A stretch of 64,000 bases of DNA from RPQJ01 sp052035645 (GTDB lineage Bacteria > Pseudomonadota > Gammaproteobacteria > Steroidobacterales > Steroidobacteraceae), in contig JBPOHK010000134.1 in NCBI GenBank assembly GCA_052035645.1, positions 28,498 to 92,497 on the forward strand, in the 5' to 3' direction. The position numbers were made by a program, and so were the translations under genes. The notes under the pieces are model-generated. The model saw nothing but the letters and a program-made list of their open reading frames with translations. It was not told where the DNA came from and made no database searches. Below, piece by piece: positions 18,206 to 27,318 of this stretch (the first letter of the stretch is position 1; each line of letters opens with the position of its first letter).

Positions 18206-20320
18206 ATGCTGCGAGCACTGCACTCCCGCCTTGCCGTCCCCGTTCTCTCGGCGCTCCTGTGCGCCGCAGCGTCCCCGCAGGTCGACGCCGACGGACCGGC
18301 GCCGTTCAGTTCCGGGCCGCAGCCGACGGCCGAGAACAACTTCGGCTTCCCGTTGGCGTTCGACCCCTCGAAGATGGACAAGAGCGTCGATCCGCGCCAG
18401 GACTTCGCGCGCTATGCCGCCGGCAAGTGGATGGACGTTGCGACCATCCCAGGGGATTCGCCGTACATGAGCGGGATCGTCCTGATGGGCAAGCGCGTCG
18501 AAAGGCAGGTCACCGCACTGTTGACCGACGCGGCGGCGACGAGCTCCTCGGCGCCGAAGGGCAGCCCATTGCAGCAGGTCGGTGACGTGTACGCAGCCGG
18601 CATGGACGTCGGGCGGCTGCGGCAGCTCGGCGCGGGGCCGCTGATGCCGGAGTGGGATCGCATCGCCCGCATCGATGGGCCGACGGCGCTGGCGAACGAG
18701 CTGGGCCGCCTGGAGCTGCTCACCAACCAGCCGGTCGTCCTCGGGGCGTCGGTTGCGCTGGATCTCGAGGACCCGACCCGATACACCATCGTCGTGACGG
18801 ACGCCGACCTGCCGCTGCCCGCACAGGAGGACTACCTTTCGCCCGAGCTGGCGCCCATTCGCGACGCGTACCTGAAGGTCGTTGCCGACTCGCTCGAGCT
18901 CGCAGGCGTCCCGGCGGACCAGGCGAAGACGCGTGCGGCCAAGGTGCTCGAAATGGAGACGCGGATCGCGCGCAAGAAGCTCACGCCCGTGCAGAAGCGT
19001 GACATCCACGCCGCCATCCAGCGCATGTCGTACGCGGAGCTGAAGGCGGCGTGCCCGCACATGGACATCGACGCGCTGTTCACGGCCCTCGGACTGCCGA
19101 CCACCGGGGACGTCCTCGTCGCCGACGTCGGCGCGGTCAGGGAAAGGGACGCGATGATCGCCGAGTATCCACTCGAGGACACGAAGGCATACCTGCAGTG
19201 GGAAGCGCTGCGCATGACGAACGCGTACCTCAGCCCGGCGTTCGTCGAAATGCAGGCCGACCTGTCCCGCGCCCTGACGGGCCAGGTGGACGCCCCGAAA
19301 CGCGAACGCGTGGTCGCGCAGTCGATCAGCGGCAGCCTCGGGCACGCCCTCGGGAGGCTCTACGTCGAGCGCAACTTCTCCGCGCAGAGTCGCGCGGACG
19401 CCGAAGAAGTGGTGGGCAACGTACGCAAGGAATTCCGCAAGCGCCTGGAGCAGAACACCTGGCTGTCGGCCTCGACGCGAGCGTACGCGATCGAGAAGCT
19501 CGACAAGATGCGGATCGTCGTGGGTTACCCGGAGACGTGGATCGATACCTCCGCCGTCGACATCCGGCGCGACGACTATTTCGGGGACATGACGCGTCTG
19601 AACGAGTTCGCCGCGCGCCGCGCCATCGCGCGGCTCGGCCAGCCGCCGGCCGAGGACGGATTCGCGGACTCGAAGCACACCCTGCCCACGATCGTGAACG
19701 CGGCGTACTCGTCGGACCACAACAACATCGAGATCCCGGCGGCCTTCCTGCAGCCGCCGTTCTACGATCCAAAGGCCGACGCCGCGGTGAACTACTGCAC
19801 ACTCGGCGCGGTGATCGGCCACGAGATCACGCACGGGTTCGACTCGACGGGCCGGTTGTTCGATGCCAACGGCGCGCTCCGCGACTGGTGGAGCGAGGCC
19901 GACGGCAAGGCTTTCATCGCCCGCTCCAAGCCACTGGTCGAGCAGGCCAATGCCTACGAGGTGCTGCCCGGCGTGCATCTGAACGGCGAGCTGTCGTCGG
20001 GGGAGAACCTCGCCGACATCGGCGGTGTCATGCTCGGCTACGAGGCCCTGCAAACCCACCTGCAGGCGCAGCCGCAGGACAACCGAAAGATCGACGGCTT
20101 CACGCCCCAGCAACGCTGCTTCCTCGCGTGGGCGCAGAACTGGGCGGACAAGATGCACCCCGGGCTGCTGCGCATGCTGGCCGCCTCGGACCCGCATCCG
20201 CCGGGTGTGTACCGAATGGTGGCGCCGACGCGCAACCTGCCCGGGTTCTATGATGCGTTCGGTGTCAGACCCGGCGACAAGATGTGGATCGCTCCCGAGC
20301 AACGAGTCGACATCTGGTGA
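18206..20320 (+). CDS. M13-family metallopeptidase (neprilysin/PepO-like), secreted
   Basis: Zinc oligopeptidase, 704 residues. A signal peptide (MLRALHSRLAVPVLSALLCAAASPQVDA) precedes the M13 N-terminal domain ('DKSVDPRQDFARYAAGKWM') and the catalytic domain with HEITH at 539-543, 'NAAYSSDHNNIEIPAAFLQPPFYD' before it, and the third zinc ligand in 'ENLADIGG'. The protein ends with the family's 'GDKMWIAPEQRVDIW' (conserved C-terminal Trp). GGAGGAGG lies just upstream of the ATG at 18206; an in-frame extension to 18017 lacks similarity. The next gene (20325) starts 4 bp downstream, so the two form an operon. A paralogue lies at 33582. Confidence 0.95.
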   Translation: MLRALHSRLAVPVLSALLCAAASPQVDADGPAPFSSGPQPTAENNFGFPLAFDPSKMDKSVDPRQDFARYAAGKWMDVATIPGDSPYMSGIVLMGKRVERQVTALLTDAAATSSSAPKGSPLQQVGDVYAAGMDVGRLRQLGAGPLMPEWDRIARIDGPTALANELGRLELLTNQPVVLGASVALDLEDPTRYTIVVTDADLPLPAQEDYLSPELAPIRDAYLKVVADSLELAGVPADQAKTRAAKVLEMETRIARKKLTPVQKRDIHAAIQRMSYAELKAACPHMDIDALFTALGLPTTGDVLVADVGAVRERDAMIAEYPLEDTKAYLQWEALRMTNAYLSPAFVEMQADLSRALTGQVDAPKRERVVAQSISGSLGHALGRLYVERNFSAQSRADAEEVVGNVRKEFRKRLEQNTWLSASTRAYAIEKLDKMRIVVGYPETWIDTSAVDIRRDDYFGDMTRLNEFAARRAIARLGQPPAEDGFADSKHTLPTIVNAAYSSDHNNIEIPAAFLQPPFYDPKADAAVNYCTLGAVIGHEITHGFDSTGRLFDANGALRDWWSEADGKAFIARSKPLVEQANAYEVLPGVHLNGELSSGENLADIGGVMLGYEALQTHLQAQPQDNRKIDGFTPQQRCFLAWAQNWADKMHPGLLRMLAASDPHPPGVYRMVAPTRNLPGFYDAFGVRPGDKMWIAPEQRVDIW

Positions 20321-20324
20321 TGCG

Positions 20325-21179
20325 ATGAACCGACGTGCCGGCCCGATCGCCGCCGCCTGCTCGTGCGCGGCCATATCGCTGGTGTCCGGCGTGCCCGGTC
20401 ACGCCGGGACGCCGCCGGACCTCGCGTCGGCAACGGTCGAGCCGGCGGTCGTTCGCGTCGAGGGCGACACGGTCTATTTCACCGGCCACATCTCGGACGC
20501 GAGCGCGAAGATCTTCGCGCACGCCGTGGCGTCGCTGCAGCGCGGCCAGGTTACGCGGCTGGTGGTCAGCTCCGGCGGCGGCGACACGGTGCCCGGACGC
20601 CGGATCGGCCAGTGGGTGCACGACATGGGCGTCGTGGTCGAGGTCGACAAGATCTGCTTCTCGTCCTGCGCCAACTACATCTTCCCGGCGGCGCGAGGAC
20701 GGGTGATTCGCGCGGACTCCTTCGTGGGCTGGCACGGCAACGAGCGGGCATTCGAGGTGCAGGCCTCTCGCGCGGGTGTCACGCTCGAGGCCCACATGCG
20801 GCCGATGCTCCAGCCGCTGCTCGAGAAATCGACGTTGCAGGAGCGCGAGGGCTTGAGCCGCGACGCCTACTTCGCGAAGCAGATCGGCGCGATGCGTGAA
20901 TCGGTCGCGGCGGAGGGGCGGTACTACGCGCAGCTGGGGCTCGCCGACACGTTCGCGGCCTGCGGCGTCGGCGACGTTCTCGAAAAGCGACCCGGCTACA
21001 AGGACCAGCGCGGCTGGGGATTCTCCATCGCGGACATGGAACGTCTGGGGCTCGCGCACACGAGCTACCTCGGGGACGGTCCCTACGAGGCATCGTGGCG
21101 GTTCAAGACGTACCTGGTCGCGCTGACGGCCGACGAGTGCGCGTCCATGTTGCGCGTCGAGAGTCCACCCGGGCCCTGA
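20325..21179 (+). CDS. Secreted ClpP/crotonase-fold protein (COG3904-like)
   Basis: 284-residue exported protein. After a signal peptide (MNRRAGPIAAACSCAAISLVSGVPGHA) comes 'VYFTGHISDASAKIFAHAV.. VTRLVVSSGGGDTVPGRRIGQWVHDMGVVVEVDKICFSSCANYIFPAA'. This is the pattern of periplasmic ClpP/SppA-like proteins: a Gly-rich oxyanion loop (VSSGGGD, 81-87) and a candidate nucleophile Ser113/Ser114 next to Cys residues, followed by 'VGWHG' (His137). The assignment to this fold comes from motif pattern only; proteolytic activity is inferred. It is co-directional with, and 4 bp from, the M13 peptidase gene, which suggests joint action on extracytoplasmic protein. Confidence 0.7.
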   Translation: MNRRAGPIAAACSCAAISLVSGVPGHAGTPPDLASATVEPAVVRVEGDTVYFTGHISDASAKIFAHAVASLQRGQVTRLVVSSGGGDTVPGRRIGQWVHDMGVVVEVDKICFSSCANYIFPAARGRVIRADSFVGWHGNERAFEVQASRAGVTLEAHMRPMLQPLLEKSTLQEREGLSRDAYFAKQIGAMRESVAAEGRYYAQLGLADTFAACGVGDVLEKRPGYKDQRGWGFSIADMERLGLAHTSYLGDGPYEASWRFKTYLVALTADECASMLRVESPPGP

Positions 21180-21204
21180 CCGCGCGGGCGAGCGCCGGTG
21201 GTCC

Positions 21205-24200
21205 TCAGGACACCAACGCTGCCCGCGGCTCGTCCGCCCGCGGCCCGAGATTGCCGTAGCGGTGGTAGTCGGTGCTGATGCTCTGCTCGCGCACGTACCA
21301 CAGAAGCTCGAGGCGCCCTTCAGCCGACACCGGCACGCGCACCAGGCAGCCGTTCATCACGTTGGCCGCTTCGAGCACTTCCGGCGGCGCACGGTCGGCA
21401 GCGGCGTAGCGCACCCGATCCGCCTGGCCGTCGCGGATGGCCTGCGCCAGCTCGGCATCGGTCTCCTCGACGAACTCGATCGCGCCGGCCCACGACTCCG
21501 TCAGTTGCTCGAGCCGCCGCACGGCCGCGGACTGCAACCCGCGCGGCACGCTGATGACGACGCGGCACCGCGCCGCGTGAGCGGCGCAGGCCCGCGCGAA
21601 CACGTCGAAGGCGGTGTCCGACTCATGGACGCGCACGCGCACGGTGCCCACCGGCAGGTAGCGACGGACGTTGTCCTGGCCGATCAGCAGGAAGTGATCG
21701 TGCTCACGCGAGAACTCCTCGCGCATGGCACGCTCGTAGCTCGCCGCCGCGGCGACGACGCGCGCGTCGTCCACCTCGCCGCCGCCCGCGAGCCGGTCGC
21801 AAAGCGCGGCCAGCGTCGGCGCCTGCACCTTCTCCGCGGCACCGGTGGCCACGACGTCGGTGAAGTCCATCAGCTGCGCGACGTAATTCGGGCCCCCGGC
21901 CTTCATGCCGGCCCCGAAGCTGGACTTCCCCATGCCGCCAAACGGCTGGCGCAGCACGATGGCGCCCGTCGTCACGCGGTTGATGTACAGGTTGCCGGCG
22001 CGCAGATGCGCCTTCCAGTAGTCCCACTCGCGCTCGTCGAGGCTCTCGAGTCCGCTGGTGAGCCCGTAGCCGGTCTGGTTCACTCGCGCCACGGCCTCCG
22101 ACAGCTTGCTGAAACGCATCACCGCGAGCACCGGGCCGAAGAACTCCGTCATGTGCGTGTAGCTGCCGGGCTGCACGCCGTACTTCACGCCCGGCGTCCA
22201 CAGCGAAGGATTGCCCTCGACCGGTTGCGGCATGACCGCCCATTCCTCGCCGGGTTCGAGCACCTTGAGCGCGGTCTCGAGATCGCCGCTCGGCGGCTTG
22301 ATCATCGGGCCCATCTTGGTGTCGAGCTCCCACGCCGATCCGACCTTCAGGCTCGCCACGGCCTCGCAGAGGCCGCGACGGAACGAGGCGTCGTCGTAGA
22401 CCTCGTCCTGCAGCAGGACCAGCGAGGTTGCCGAGCACTTCTGTCCCGCGTGGCTGAAGGCCGAGTGCAGGATGTGCTTGATCGCCTGGTCGCGGTCGGA
22501 CACCGCCGTCACGATCGTGGCGTCCTTGCCGCCCGTCTCGGCGAACAGGCACAGGCGAGGGTTGTCCTTCAGCATCGTCAGCGCCGTCTCGGTGCCGCCG
22601 GTGAGGATCACGGCGTCCACCTTCGGGTGGCTGATCAGCTTGCGGCCCGCGCCCGAGCCGGCGCACGGCACGAACTGCAGCACCCGCTGCGAGATGCCGG
22701 CGCGCCAGAAGCTCTGGCACATCTCCCACGCCACCAGCACGGTGTCGGACGCGGGCTTGATGATCACCGTATTGCCGGCGGCCAGCGCCGCGGCGACGCC
22801 TCCGCAGGGAATGGCGATGGGGAAGTTCCACGGCGGCACGACCACCACGACGCCCTTCGGCCGCGCCTTCAGCGTCGGCATCTCCTGCCACCAGCGGGCC
22901 GTCGCGCGATAGAACTCGAGGAAGTCGATCGCCTCGGAGACTTCCGGGTCCGACTCCATCAGGGTCTTGCCGCCGTCGGCCAGGGCCGCCCCCATCAGGT
23001 CGCCGCGGGCCAGGCGCAGCTCCTGTGCCACCTTGCCCAGCACCTCGTAGCGCTGGGCGGGCGACAGCGAACGCCAGCCATCCGGGTCGGCCGCCGCACA
23101 CTCGACCGCTCGCGCGACGTCGTCGTTGGTCGCCTGCCGATAGCGTCCGACCACCACGCCCGGTCGCGACGGATCGCGGCACTCGCCGATCACGCGGCCC
23201 TCGAGCAGCGCCTCGCCGCCGATGACCAGCGGAATCTGCGTCGCGTCGTCGCCGCAGCGCCCCTTCCATCGGTCGATGATCTCCTGGCCCCAGGCCGCGT
23301 TGTGCGGCAGCGCGAAGTCCGTGTCCGCCTCGTTCTCGAACTTCTGCCAGCCATGGGCGACCGCCTGCGTCGGCGCGGGCGGCTGGTTGCGGTCCTGGTG
23401 GCGTCGCGGTGCGTCGCTCACGGAACCGGCGGCACGGTACGCCTCGAGGAATCCCTGCTCGAGCTGCCGCCAGTCCGGGCTGCCGACCTCGAGCTTGAAC
23501 GCGTGGCGCAGGAAATTCTCCGGCCCCGTGTTCTCGTCGAGACGGCGAATCAGGTAGCCGATGCCACTGATGAAGTTCTCGCGCTTGCAGGCCGGGGCGT
23601 AGAGCAGCACGTTCTTCGTGAGCTCGTGCAGGGCGCGGCGCTGGGCATTCGCCATTCCTTCGAGCATCTCGAACTGCACGCGGTCCATCGCTGCATTCTC
23701 GTGGGCCAGCACCAGCGCGTAGCTGATGTCGAACAGGTTGTGCGAGGCCACGCCGACGTTCATCGCGGCGAGGTTCTCGGGCTTCATCACCTCGTGCAGC
23801 AGGCGCTTGTAGTTCGCGTCGGTCTCGAGCTTCGACGGGTAGGGCGCCTGCGGCCAGCCGCGCGCGGAGGACTCCACGCGCTCGCTCTCCATGTTCGCAC
23901 CCTTCACGAGACGCACCGTGATGCGGCCGCCGCCCGCGGCGACGCGCTTGCGGGCCCATTCGAGGATCTGCTTCAGCGTGCGGTAGGAATCCGGGATGTA
24001 GCTCTGCAGCGCGATGCCGGCACGGACGTGCCTGAGGCCGTCGCGATCGAGCGTCCGCATGAACGCCTCCGCCGTGAGGTCCTTGTCGCGGTATTCCTCC
24101 ATGTCGAGGTACACGAACTTCGGCACCACCGTGCCGTCCGCGCGCTCGAAGCGGCCGCGGTCGGCCGTCAGGTACAGCCGCTCGATGCGGTCGCACAGCA

Positions 24201-24849
24201 TCTCGATCGTGTGCTCGCGGGCGAGCGAGGAAATCTGCGAATAGAGCGTCGAGATCTTGATCGAGACGACCTCGACTTCCGGCCACTGCAGCGCCTGCAG
24301 GTATTGCTGCAGCCGGCGCTCGGCCTCCGGCTCGCTCAGGATCGCTTCGCCGAGGAAATTGACGTTCATGCGCACGCCCTCGCGGCGGCGCTCGGCGAGG
24401 TGCTGCGTCAGAAGCTCGCTCTCGCCCGGCAGGATGACGTTGGCCGTCTCCTTCTGCATCTGGTCCTTCACGAGCGGGAGCGCGACGCCCGGCATGAACC
24501 CGCCGAAGGAGTGGAAGCCCTTCATCAGCGTGCGGTCCAGCGGACCGAAATACCGCGGGACGCCCTGCACGTCGAGGATGTGCGTCAGGTGCTCGACCGC
24601 CCGCGCCGGGTCGGAGGTGCGGAACGCCTGGTCGGTCATCAGCACCAGCGTCGCCTTGTCGGAGGGCGTCTGCAGCATCCGGTCGAGCTCGGCCTGCTGC
24701 CGGCGCTCGGAAGGCGTCTGCAGTTCCCGGGCCCGCTCCTGCAGGTGGCGCGCGACGCGCAGCGCCCGCTGGACCGTGCCCGGCCAGGGTGACGCGGCGT
24801 CGACCGTGACTTCATCGACGAGATCGGCGAGGGACCTGGGAGAATTCAT
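21205..24849 (-). CDS. putA: Bifunctional proline dehydrogenase / L-glutamate gamma-semialdehyde dehydrogenase PutA
   Basis: Converts L-proline to glutamate in two steps on one chain (FAD proline dehydrogenase, then NAD-dependent aldehyde dehydrogenase). 1214 residues: a PRODH barrel with the substrate-binding 'YLIRRLDENTGPENFLRHAF', then the ALDH domain with 'PPWNFPIAIP', 'FAETGGKDA' and catalytic Cys805 in GQKCSA, and a long C-terminal region (about 1000-1214). The N-terminus (MNSPRSLADLVDEV) has no ribbon-helix-helix DNA-binding domain, so it is a non-autoregulating PutA type. The start is the ATG at 24849. It is the last gene of a same-strand run (regulator, OCD-family reductase, FAD oxidase, putA), 97 bp after the oxidase. 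Confidence 0.97.
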   Translation of the reverse strand: MNSPRSLADLVDEVTVDAASPWPGTVQRALRVARHLQERARELQTPSERRQQAELDRMLQTPSDKATLVLMTDQAFRTSDPARAVEHLTHILDVQGVPRYFGPLDRTLMKGFHSFGGFMPGVALPLVKDQMQKETANVILPGESELLTQHLAERRREGVRMNVNFLGEAILSEPEAERRLQQYLQALQWPEVEVVSIKISTLYSQISSLAREHTIEMLCDRIERLYLTADRGRFERADGTVVPKFVYLDMEEYRDKDLTAEAFMRTLDRDGLRHVRAGIALQSYIPDSYRTLKQILEWARKRVAAGGGRITVRLVKGANMESERVESSARGWPQAPYPSKLETDANYKRLLHEVMKPENLAAMNVGVASHNLFDISYALVLAHENAAMDRVQFEMLEGMANAQRRALHELTKNVLLYAPACKRENFISGIGYLIRRLDENTGPENFLRHAFKLEVGSPDWRQLEQGFLEAYRAAGSVSDAPRRHQDRNQPPAPTQAVAHGWQKFENEADTDFALPHNAAWGQEIIDRWKGRCGDDATQIPLVIGGEALLEGRVIGECRDPSRPGVVVGRYRQATNDDVARAVECAAADPDGWRSLSPAQRYEVLGKVAQELRLARGDLMGAALADGGKTLMESDPEVSEAIDFLEFYRATARWWQEMPTLKARPKGVVVVVPPWNFPIAIPCGGVAAALAAGNTVIIKPASDTVLVAWEMCQSFWRAGISQRVLQFVPCAGSGAGRKLISHPKVDAVILTGGTETALTMLKDNPRLCLFAETGGKDATIVTAVSDRDQAIKHILHSAFSHAGQKCSATSLVLLQDEVYDDASFRRGLCEAVASLKVGSAWELDTKMGPMIKPPSGDLETALKVLEPGEEWAVMPQPVEGNPSLWTPGVKYGVQPGSYTHMTEFFGPVLAVMRFSKLSEAVARVNQTGYGLTSGLESLDEREWDYWKAHLRAGNLYINRVTTGAIVLRQPFGGMGKSSFGAGMKAGGPNYVAQLMDFTDVVATGAAEKVQAPTLAALCDRLAGGGEVDDARVVAAAASYERAMREEFSREHDHFLLIGQDNVRRYLPVGTVRVRVHESDTAFDVFARACAAHAARCRVVISVPRGLQSAAVRRLEQLTESWAGAIEFVEETDAELAQAIRDGQADRVRYAAADRAPPEVLEAANVMNGCLVRVPVSAEGRLELLWYVREQSISTDYHRYGNLGPRADEPRAALVS

Positions 24850-24946
24850 GTCGGCACCTGTGAAATCATCGGTTCTGACCTTCCGGCGCGGTACGGTACC
24901 CGTCCGCGGCGGCCACGTAGGATAGGACAACTACGGTCGCAGGACT

Positions 24947-26206
24947 CTAGCCGAATCTCTCCGGCGCCAAGGCCGCGATCGGGCAGGGAGGATTCGCGCC
25001 GGACAGGAGGTCGGCCACGATTCGCCCCGTGGCCGGCGCGAGCGACAGGCCGAGCATGGCGTGTCCGGTCGCAACGATGAGGTTCCCGAGATGCCCGGAT
25101 CGGCCGAGGTATGGCAGGCCGTCCGGCGAGATCGGTCGCAGTCCCTGCCAAGGGGCGAGATCTGCAAAGTCATGCTTCCGAAATTGCGGGAAGTAGCTGG
25201 GGACGGCGGCGGTCATGGTTGCGACCCGCGCCGTGTCGATGTGATTGTTGATGCCCCCGATCTCCATGGTTCCGCCAAAGCGGACACCCTCCGCCATGGG
25301 CGTCACCGCCACCCGGGCCTCGACGAGGATGCAGCCGGTCGCTGGCCGAGCTGGGGGCCGCGTCATGTGGAGGCTATAACCCTTGCCGGCTTCGAGTGGC
25401 AGCCGCAGGTTCAGCCCGCGGGTCGTGCGCGGCGACCACGCGCCGGCCGCCAGCACATATTCGTCGGCACTCAGTGGCCCGTGCGTCGTCTCCAGAGCGT
25501 AGATACGACTGCCCTGGACACTCCATCCGAGCGCTTCGGTGTCCCAGAGCACTTGTCCGCCCAGTCGTTCGACTTCCTGTTCCATGGATGAAGCGAAGCG
25601 CTGGGGGGACAGATGGCAGTCCGCAGGGTAGTACACCGCGCCGCGCACGTTCACCTGCATGCCGGGGAGCATTCGGGCCGCGTCCTGCGCGCCCAGCACG
25701 TCCGCGTTGATGCCGAGTCGGCGGGCAAGATCGGCGCCGCGCGCTTCCTCCTCTAGGCCGTGATCGGAGTTGCACAGCATGAGAAGACCGCGCTTCTCGA
25801 GGCCGAAGGGGTTGCCGAGCTGGTCAGCGAGCTCCTCGAAACAGCGTCGGCTCAACAGCGACAGGTCCCGGAGAACGGGTGCGGCAGCGTCGACATGACG
25901 CGAGGTTGCCGAGCGCATGAACAACCACGCCCAGCGCAGGAAGGACGGGTCGGCGCGGAGCCTGACGTAGATGGGACTGCGTCGCCGGCCGATCGACAAA
26001 AGACCCTGGCGCACGACGCCCGGTGCGGCGAGCGGGACGAAGTGACTCGGAACCACCATGCCCGCATTGCCGAGGGAGCAACAGTCGCGGCCGCGCGGTC
26101 CACGCTCGATGACCCTGACCTCGAAGCCTGCGCGTAGCGCGTACAGCGCACTCGCCAGGCCAACCACCCCAGCGCCGACGATGATTACCGATCGAGAGGT
26201 CTTCAC
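24947..26206 (-). CDS. FAD-dependent D-amino acid dehydrogenase-like oxidoreductase (DadA / D-hydroxyproline dehydrogenase type)
   Basis: 419-residue flavoprotein of the DAO/DadA superfamily. It has the N-terminal Rossmann motif VIIVGAGVVGLASALYALR (7-25) ending in Glu of 'VRVIERG', 'SLGNAGMVVPSHFVPLAAPG' typical of DadA and of D-hydroxyproline dehydrogenases, and C-terminal 'GLRPISPDGLPYLGRS..GHAMLGLSLAPATGRIVADL'. Such enzymes oxidise D-amino acids to imino/keto acids and pass electrons to the respiratory chain. It lies 42 bp after an OCD-family gene and 97 bp before putA. Oxidation of D-proline would give delta1-pyrroline-2-carboxylate, a substrate for the neighbour. The substrate is inferred from context. 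Confidence 0.85.
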   Translation of the reverse strand: MKTSRSVIIVGAGVVGLASALYALRAGFEVRVIERGPRGRDCCSLGNAGMVVPSHFVPLAAPGVVRQGLLSIGRRRSPIYVRLRADPSFLRWAWLFMRSATSRHVDAAAPVLRDLSLLSRRCFEELADQLGNPFGLEKRGLLMLCNSDHGLEEEARGADLARRLGINADVLGAQDAARMLPGMQVNVRGAVYYPADCHLSPQRFASSMEQEVERLGGQVLWDTEALGWSVQGSRIYALETTHGPLSADEYVLAAGAWSPRTTRGLNLRLPLEAGKGYSLHMTRPPARPATGCILVEARVAVTPMAEGVRFGGTMEIGGINNHIDTARVATMTAAVPSYFPQFRKHDFADLAPWQGLRPISPDGLPYLGRSGHLGNLIVATGHAMLGLSLAPATGRIVADLLSGANPPCPIAALAPERFG

Positions 26207-26248
26207 GGTCGTCGCGGATTCCTTCGTGCGGCCGTCGACGCCAGCCGC

Positions 26249-27235
26249 TCAGCGATCGGCGCCGGCGGCACGAGGGCGCGCGCGTCGTTGCGAGGTCAGC
26301 GCATGCCACGCCAGGGCTGCGGCGGCGAGGTCTTCACTCGCCAGGCCCACGGACTTGAAGACCGTGATTTCCGACTCCGCCGTACGACCCTGAGTCCGCC
26401 CGCAGCAAAGACCGTACAGGTCTCCCTGGATGTCGGTGGTCTGGATCACTCGTCGAGCCAGCGGGATGGCGAGGTCACCGGACTCACGCGGTGCGGACTC
26501 GAGGCTATCGACATAGATCCGACCCTTCTGCAGGACCTCGTCATCCGCTTCCCGGGTATTCGCCGTAAACGACCCGACGAGGTCGACGTGCGTTCCGGCG
26601 CGAAGGTATCGCCCGGGCAGCACGGGCGTCGAGCTCGTGGTGACCGTAGATACGATGTCGGCGCAGCCAATGGCATGGTCCAGACGATCGACCACGGACG
26701 TTTCCACCTGCAGATCGCGGCCGATGTCGCTCGCCACCGCAGCGGACTTGGCCGCATCTCGACCCCAGATGGCGACATGCTCGATGGGACGCACGCTGGC
26801 GTGCGCGGCTGCCATGTGCCGCGCCAGTCGTCCTGTGCCCAGGATCAGAAGTCGGCGGCTCGATTGGCGAGCGAGGTACCGGACGGCAAGCGCCGATGCC
26901 GCCGCCGTGCGCCGCGCCGTCAGTTCCTGGGCGTCGATCAGGGCCAGAACCTCGCCGTCGGCCGCCGAGGCGAGCATGTAGATACCGTGGATGGCCGGCT
27001 TGCCGATCGAGGAATTGCCGGGAAAGGCCTGCACGATCTTGACCCCCAGTAAGCCGCCCTGGGTCCACGCGGGCATCAGCAGCAGAGTGCCGGGAGCGGC
27101 GCCCGGCATTTCGACAGTGAGGTGCTGACGAGGCGGCATTTCGCACGGGTGGCGGAAGGCGTCCTCCAGCGCTGAAACCAGCGCGGGCCATGGCGTCAGC
27201 TCGCGCAGATGGCTCGCCTCGATCATCGTGAACAT
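26249..27235 (-). CDS. Ornithine cyclodeaminase/mu-crystallin family NAD(P)-dependent reductase (candidate delta1-pyrroline-2-carboxylate reductase)
   Basis: 328-residue OCD/mu-crystallin family enzyme: 'ALIDAQELTARRTAAASALAVRYLAR' (substrate-binding Arg/Lys loop), Rossmann 'LLILGTGRLARHMAAAHASV', and 'FKSVGLASEDLAAAALAWH' near the C-terminus. True ornithine cyclodeaminases carry a catalytic Asp in a 'G(G/S)DxPGKxE' loop. Here the loop reads 'DLVGSFTANTREADD', with Phe at the Asp position and the TREAD sequence common in ketimine or pyrroline-2-carboxylate reductases. A reductase role is therefore favoured. Between a D-amino acid dehydrogenase-like gene and putA it would turn delta1-pyrroline-2-carboxylate into L-proline. 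Alanine dehydrogenase activity is the main alternative. Confidence 0.82.
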   Translation of the reverse strand: MFTMIEASHLRELTPWPALVSALEDAFRHPCEMPPRQHLTVEMPGAAPGTLLLMPAWTQGGLLGVKIVQAFPGNSSIGKPAIHGIYMLASAADGEVLALIDAQELTARRTAAASALAVRYLARQSSRRLLILGTGRLARHMAAAHASVRPIEHVAIWGRDAAKSAAVASDIGRDLQVETSVVDRLDHAIGCADIVSTVTTSSTPVLPGRYLRAGTHVDLVGSFTANTREADDEVLQKGRIYVDSLESAPRESGDLAIPLARRVIQTTDIQGDLYGLCCGRTQGRTAESEITVFKSVGLASEDLAAAALAWHALTSQRRARPRAAGADR

Positions 27236-27274
27236 GGCCGGACCCGGTTCGATGGCATCCGGCGGAGTCTAGAC

Positions 27275-27307
27275 GCGCAAGAGTTTCCCGTAAAGAAACT
27301 TTTGCGC
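27275..27307. promoter_or_regulatory. 13-bp inverted repeat operator candidate upstream of the reductase/oxidase/putA genes
   Basis: GCGCAAGAGTTTC (27275-27287), 7-bp spacer, GAAACTTTTGCGC (27295-27307): 13-bp arms with one mismatch, in the 83-bp gap between the XRE-cupin regulator and the reductase gene. A further half-site, GAAACTCAAG, lies about 6 bp beyond, and a related GAGACTTTGTTGCGC occurs at 28173-28187 upstream of the TonB receptor. It could instead act as a hairpin after the regulator gene, but there is no T-run. Confidence 0.6.
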
Positions 27308-27318
27308 CTCGAGGAAAC

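Noticed and set aside
18170..20374. 734-codon reverse-strand frame opposite the M13 peptidase
   Set aside because: Shadow frame; the plus strand encodes a full M13 enzyme with zinc motifs.
21262..24792. 1176-codon plus-strand frame opposite putA
   Set aside because: Shadow of PutA; Arg/His/Leu-rich with no domain.
27275..27307. Inverted repeat as the terminator of the XRE-cupin gene
   Set aside because: No T-run follows in the leftward direction, and related half-sites occur at the other promoter; operator is favoured, though not excluded as a hairpin.
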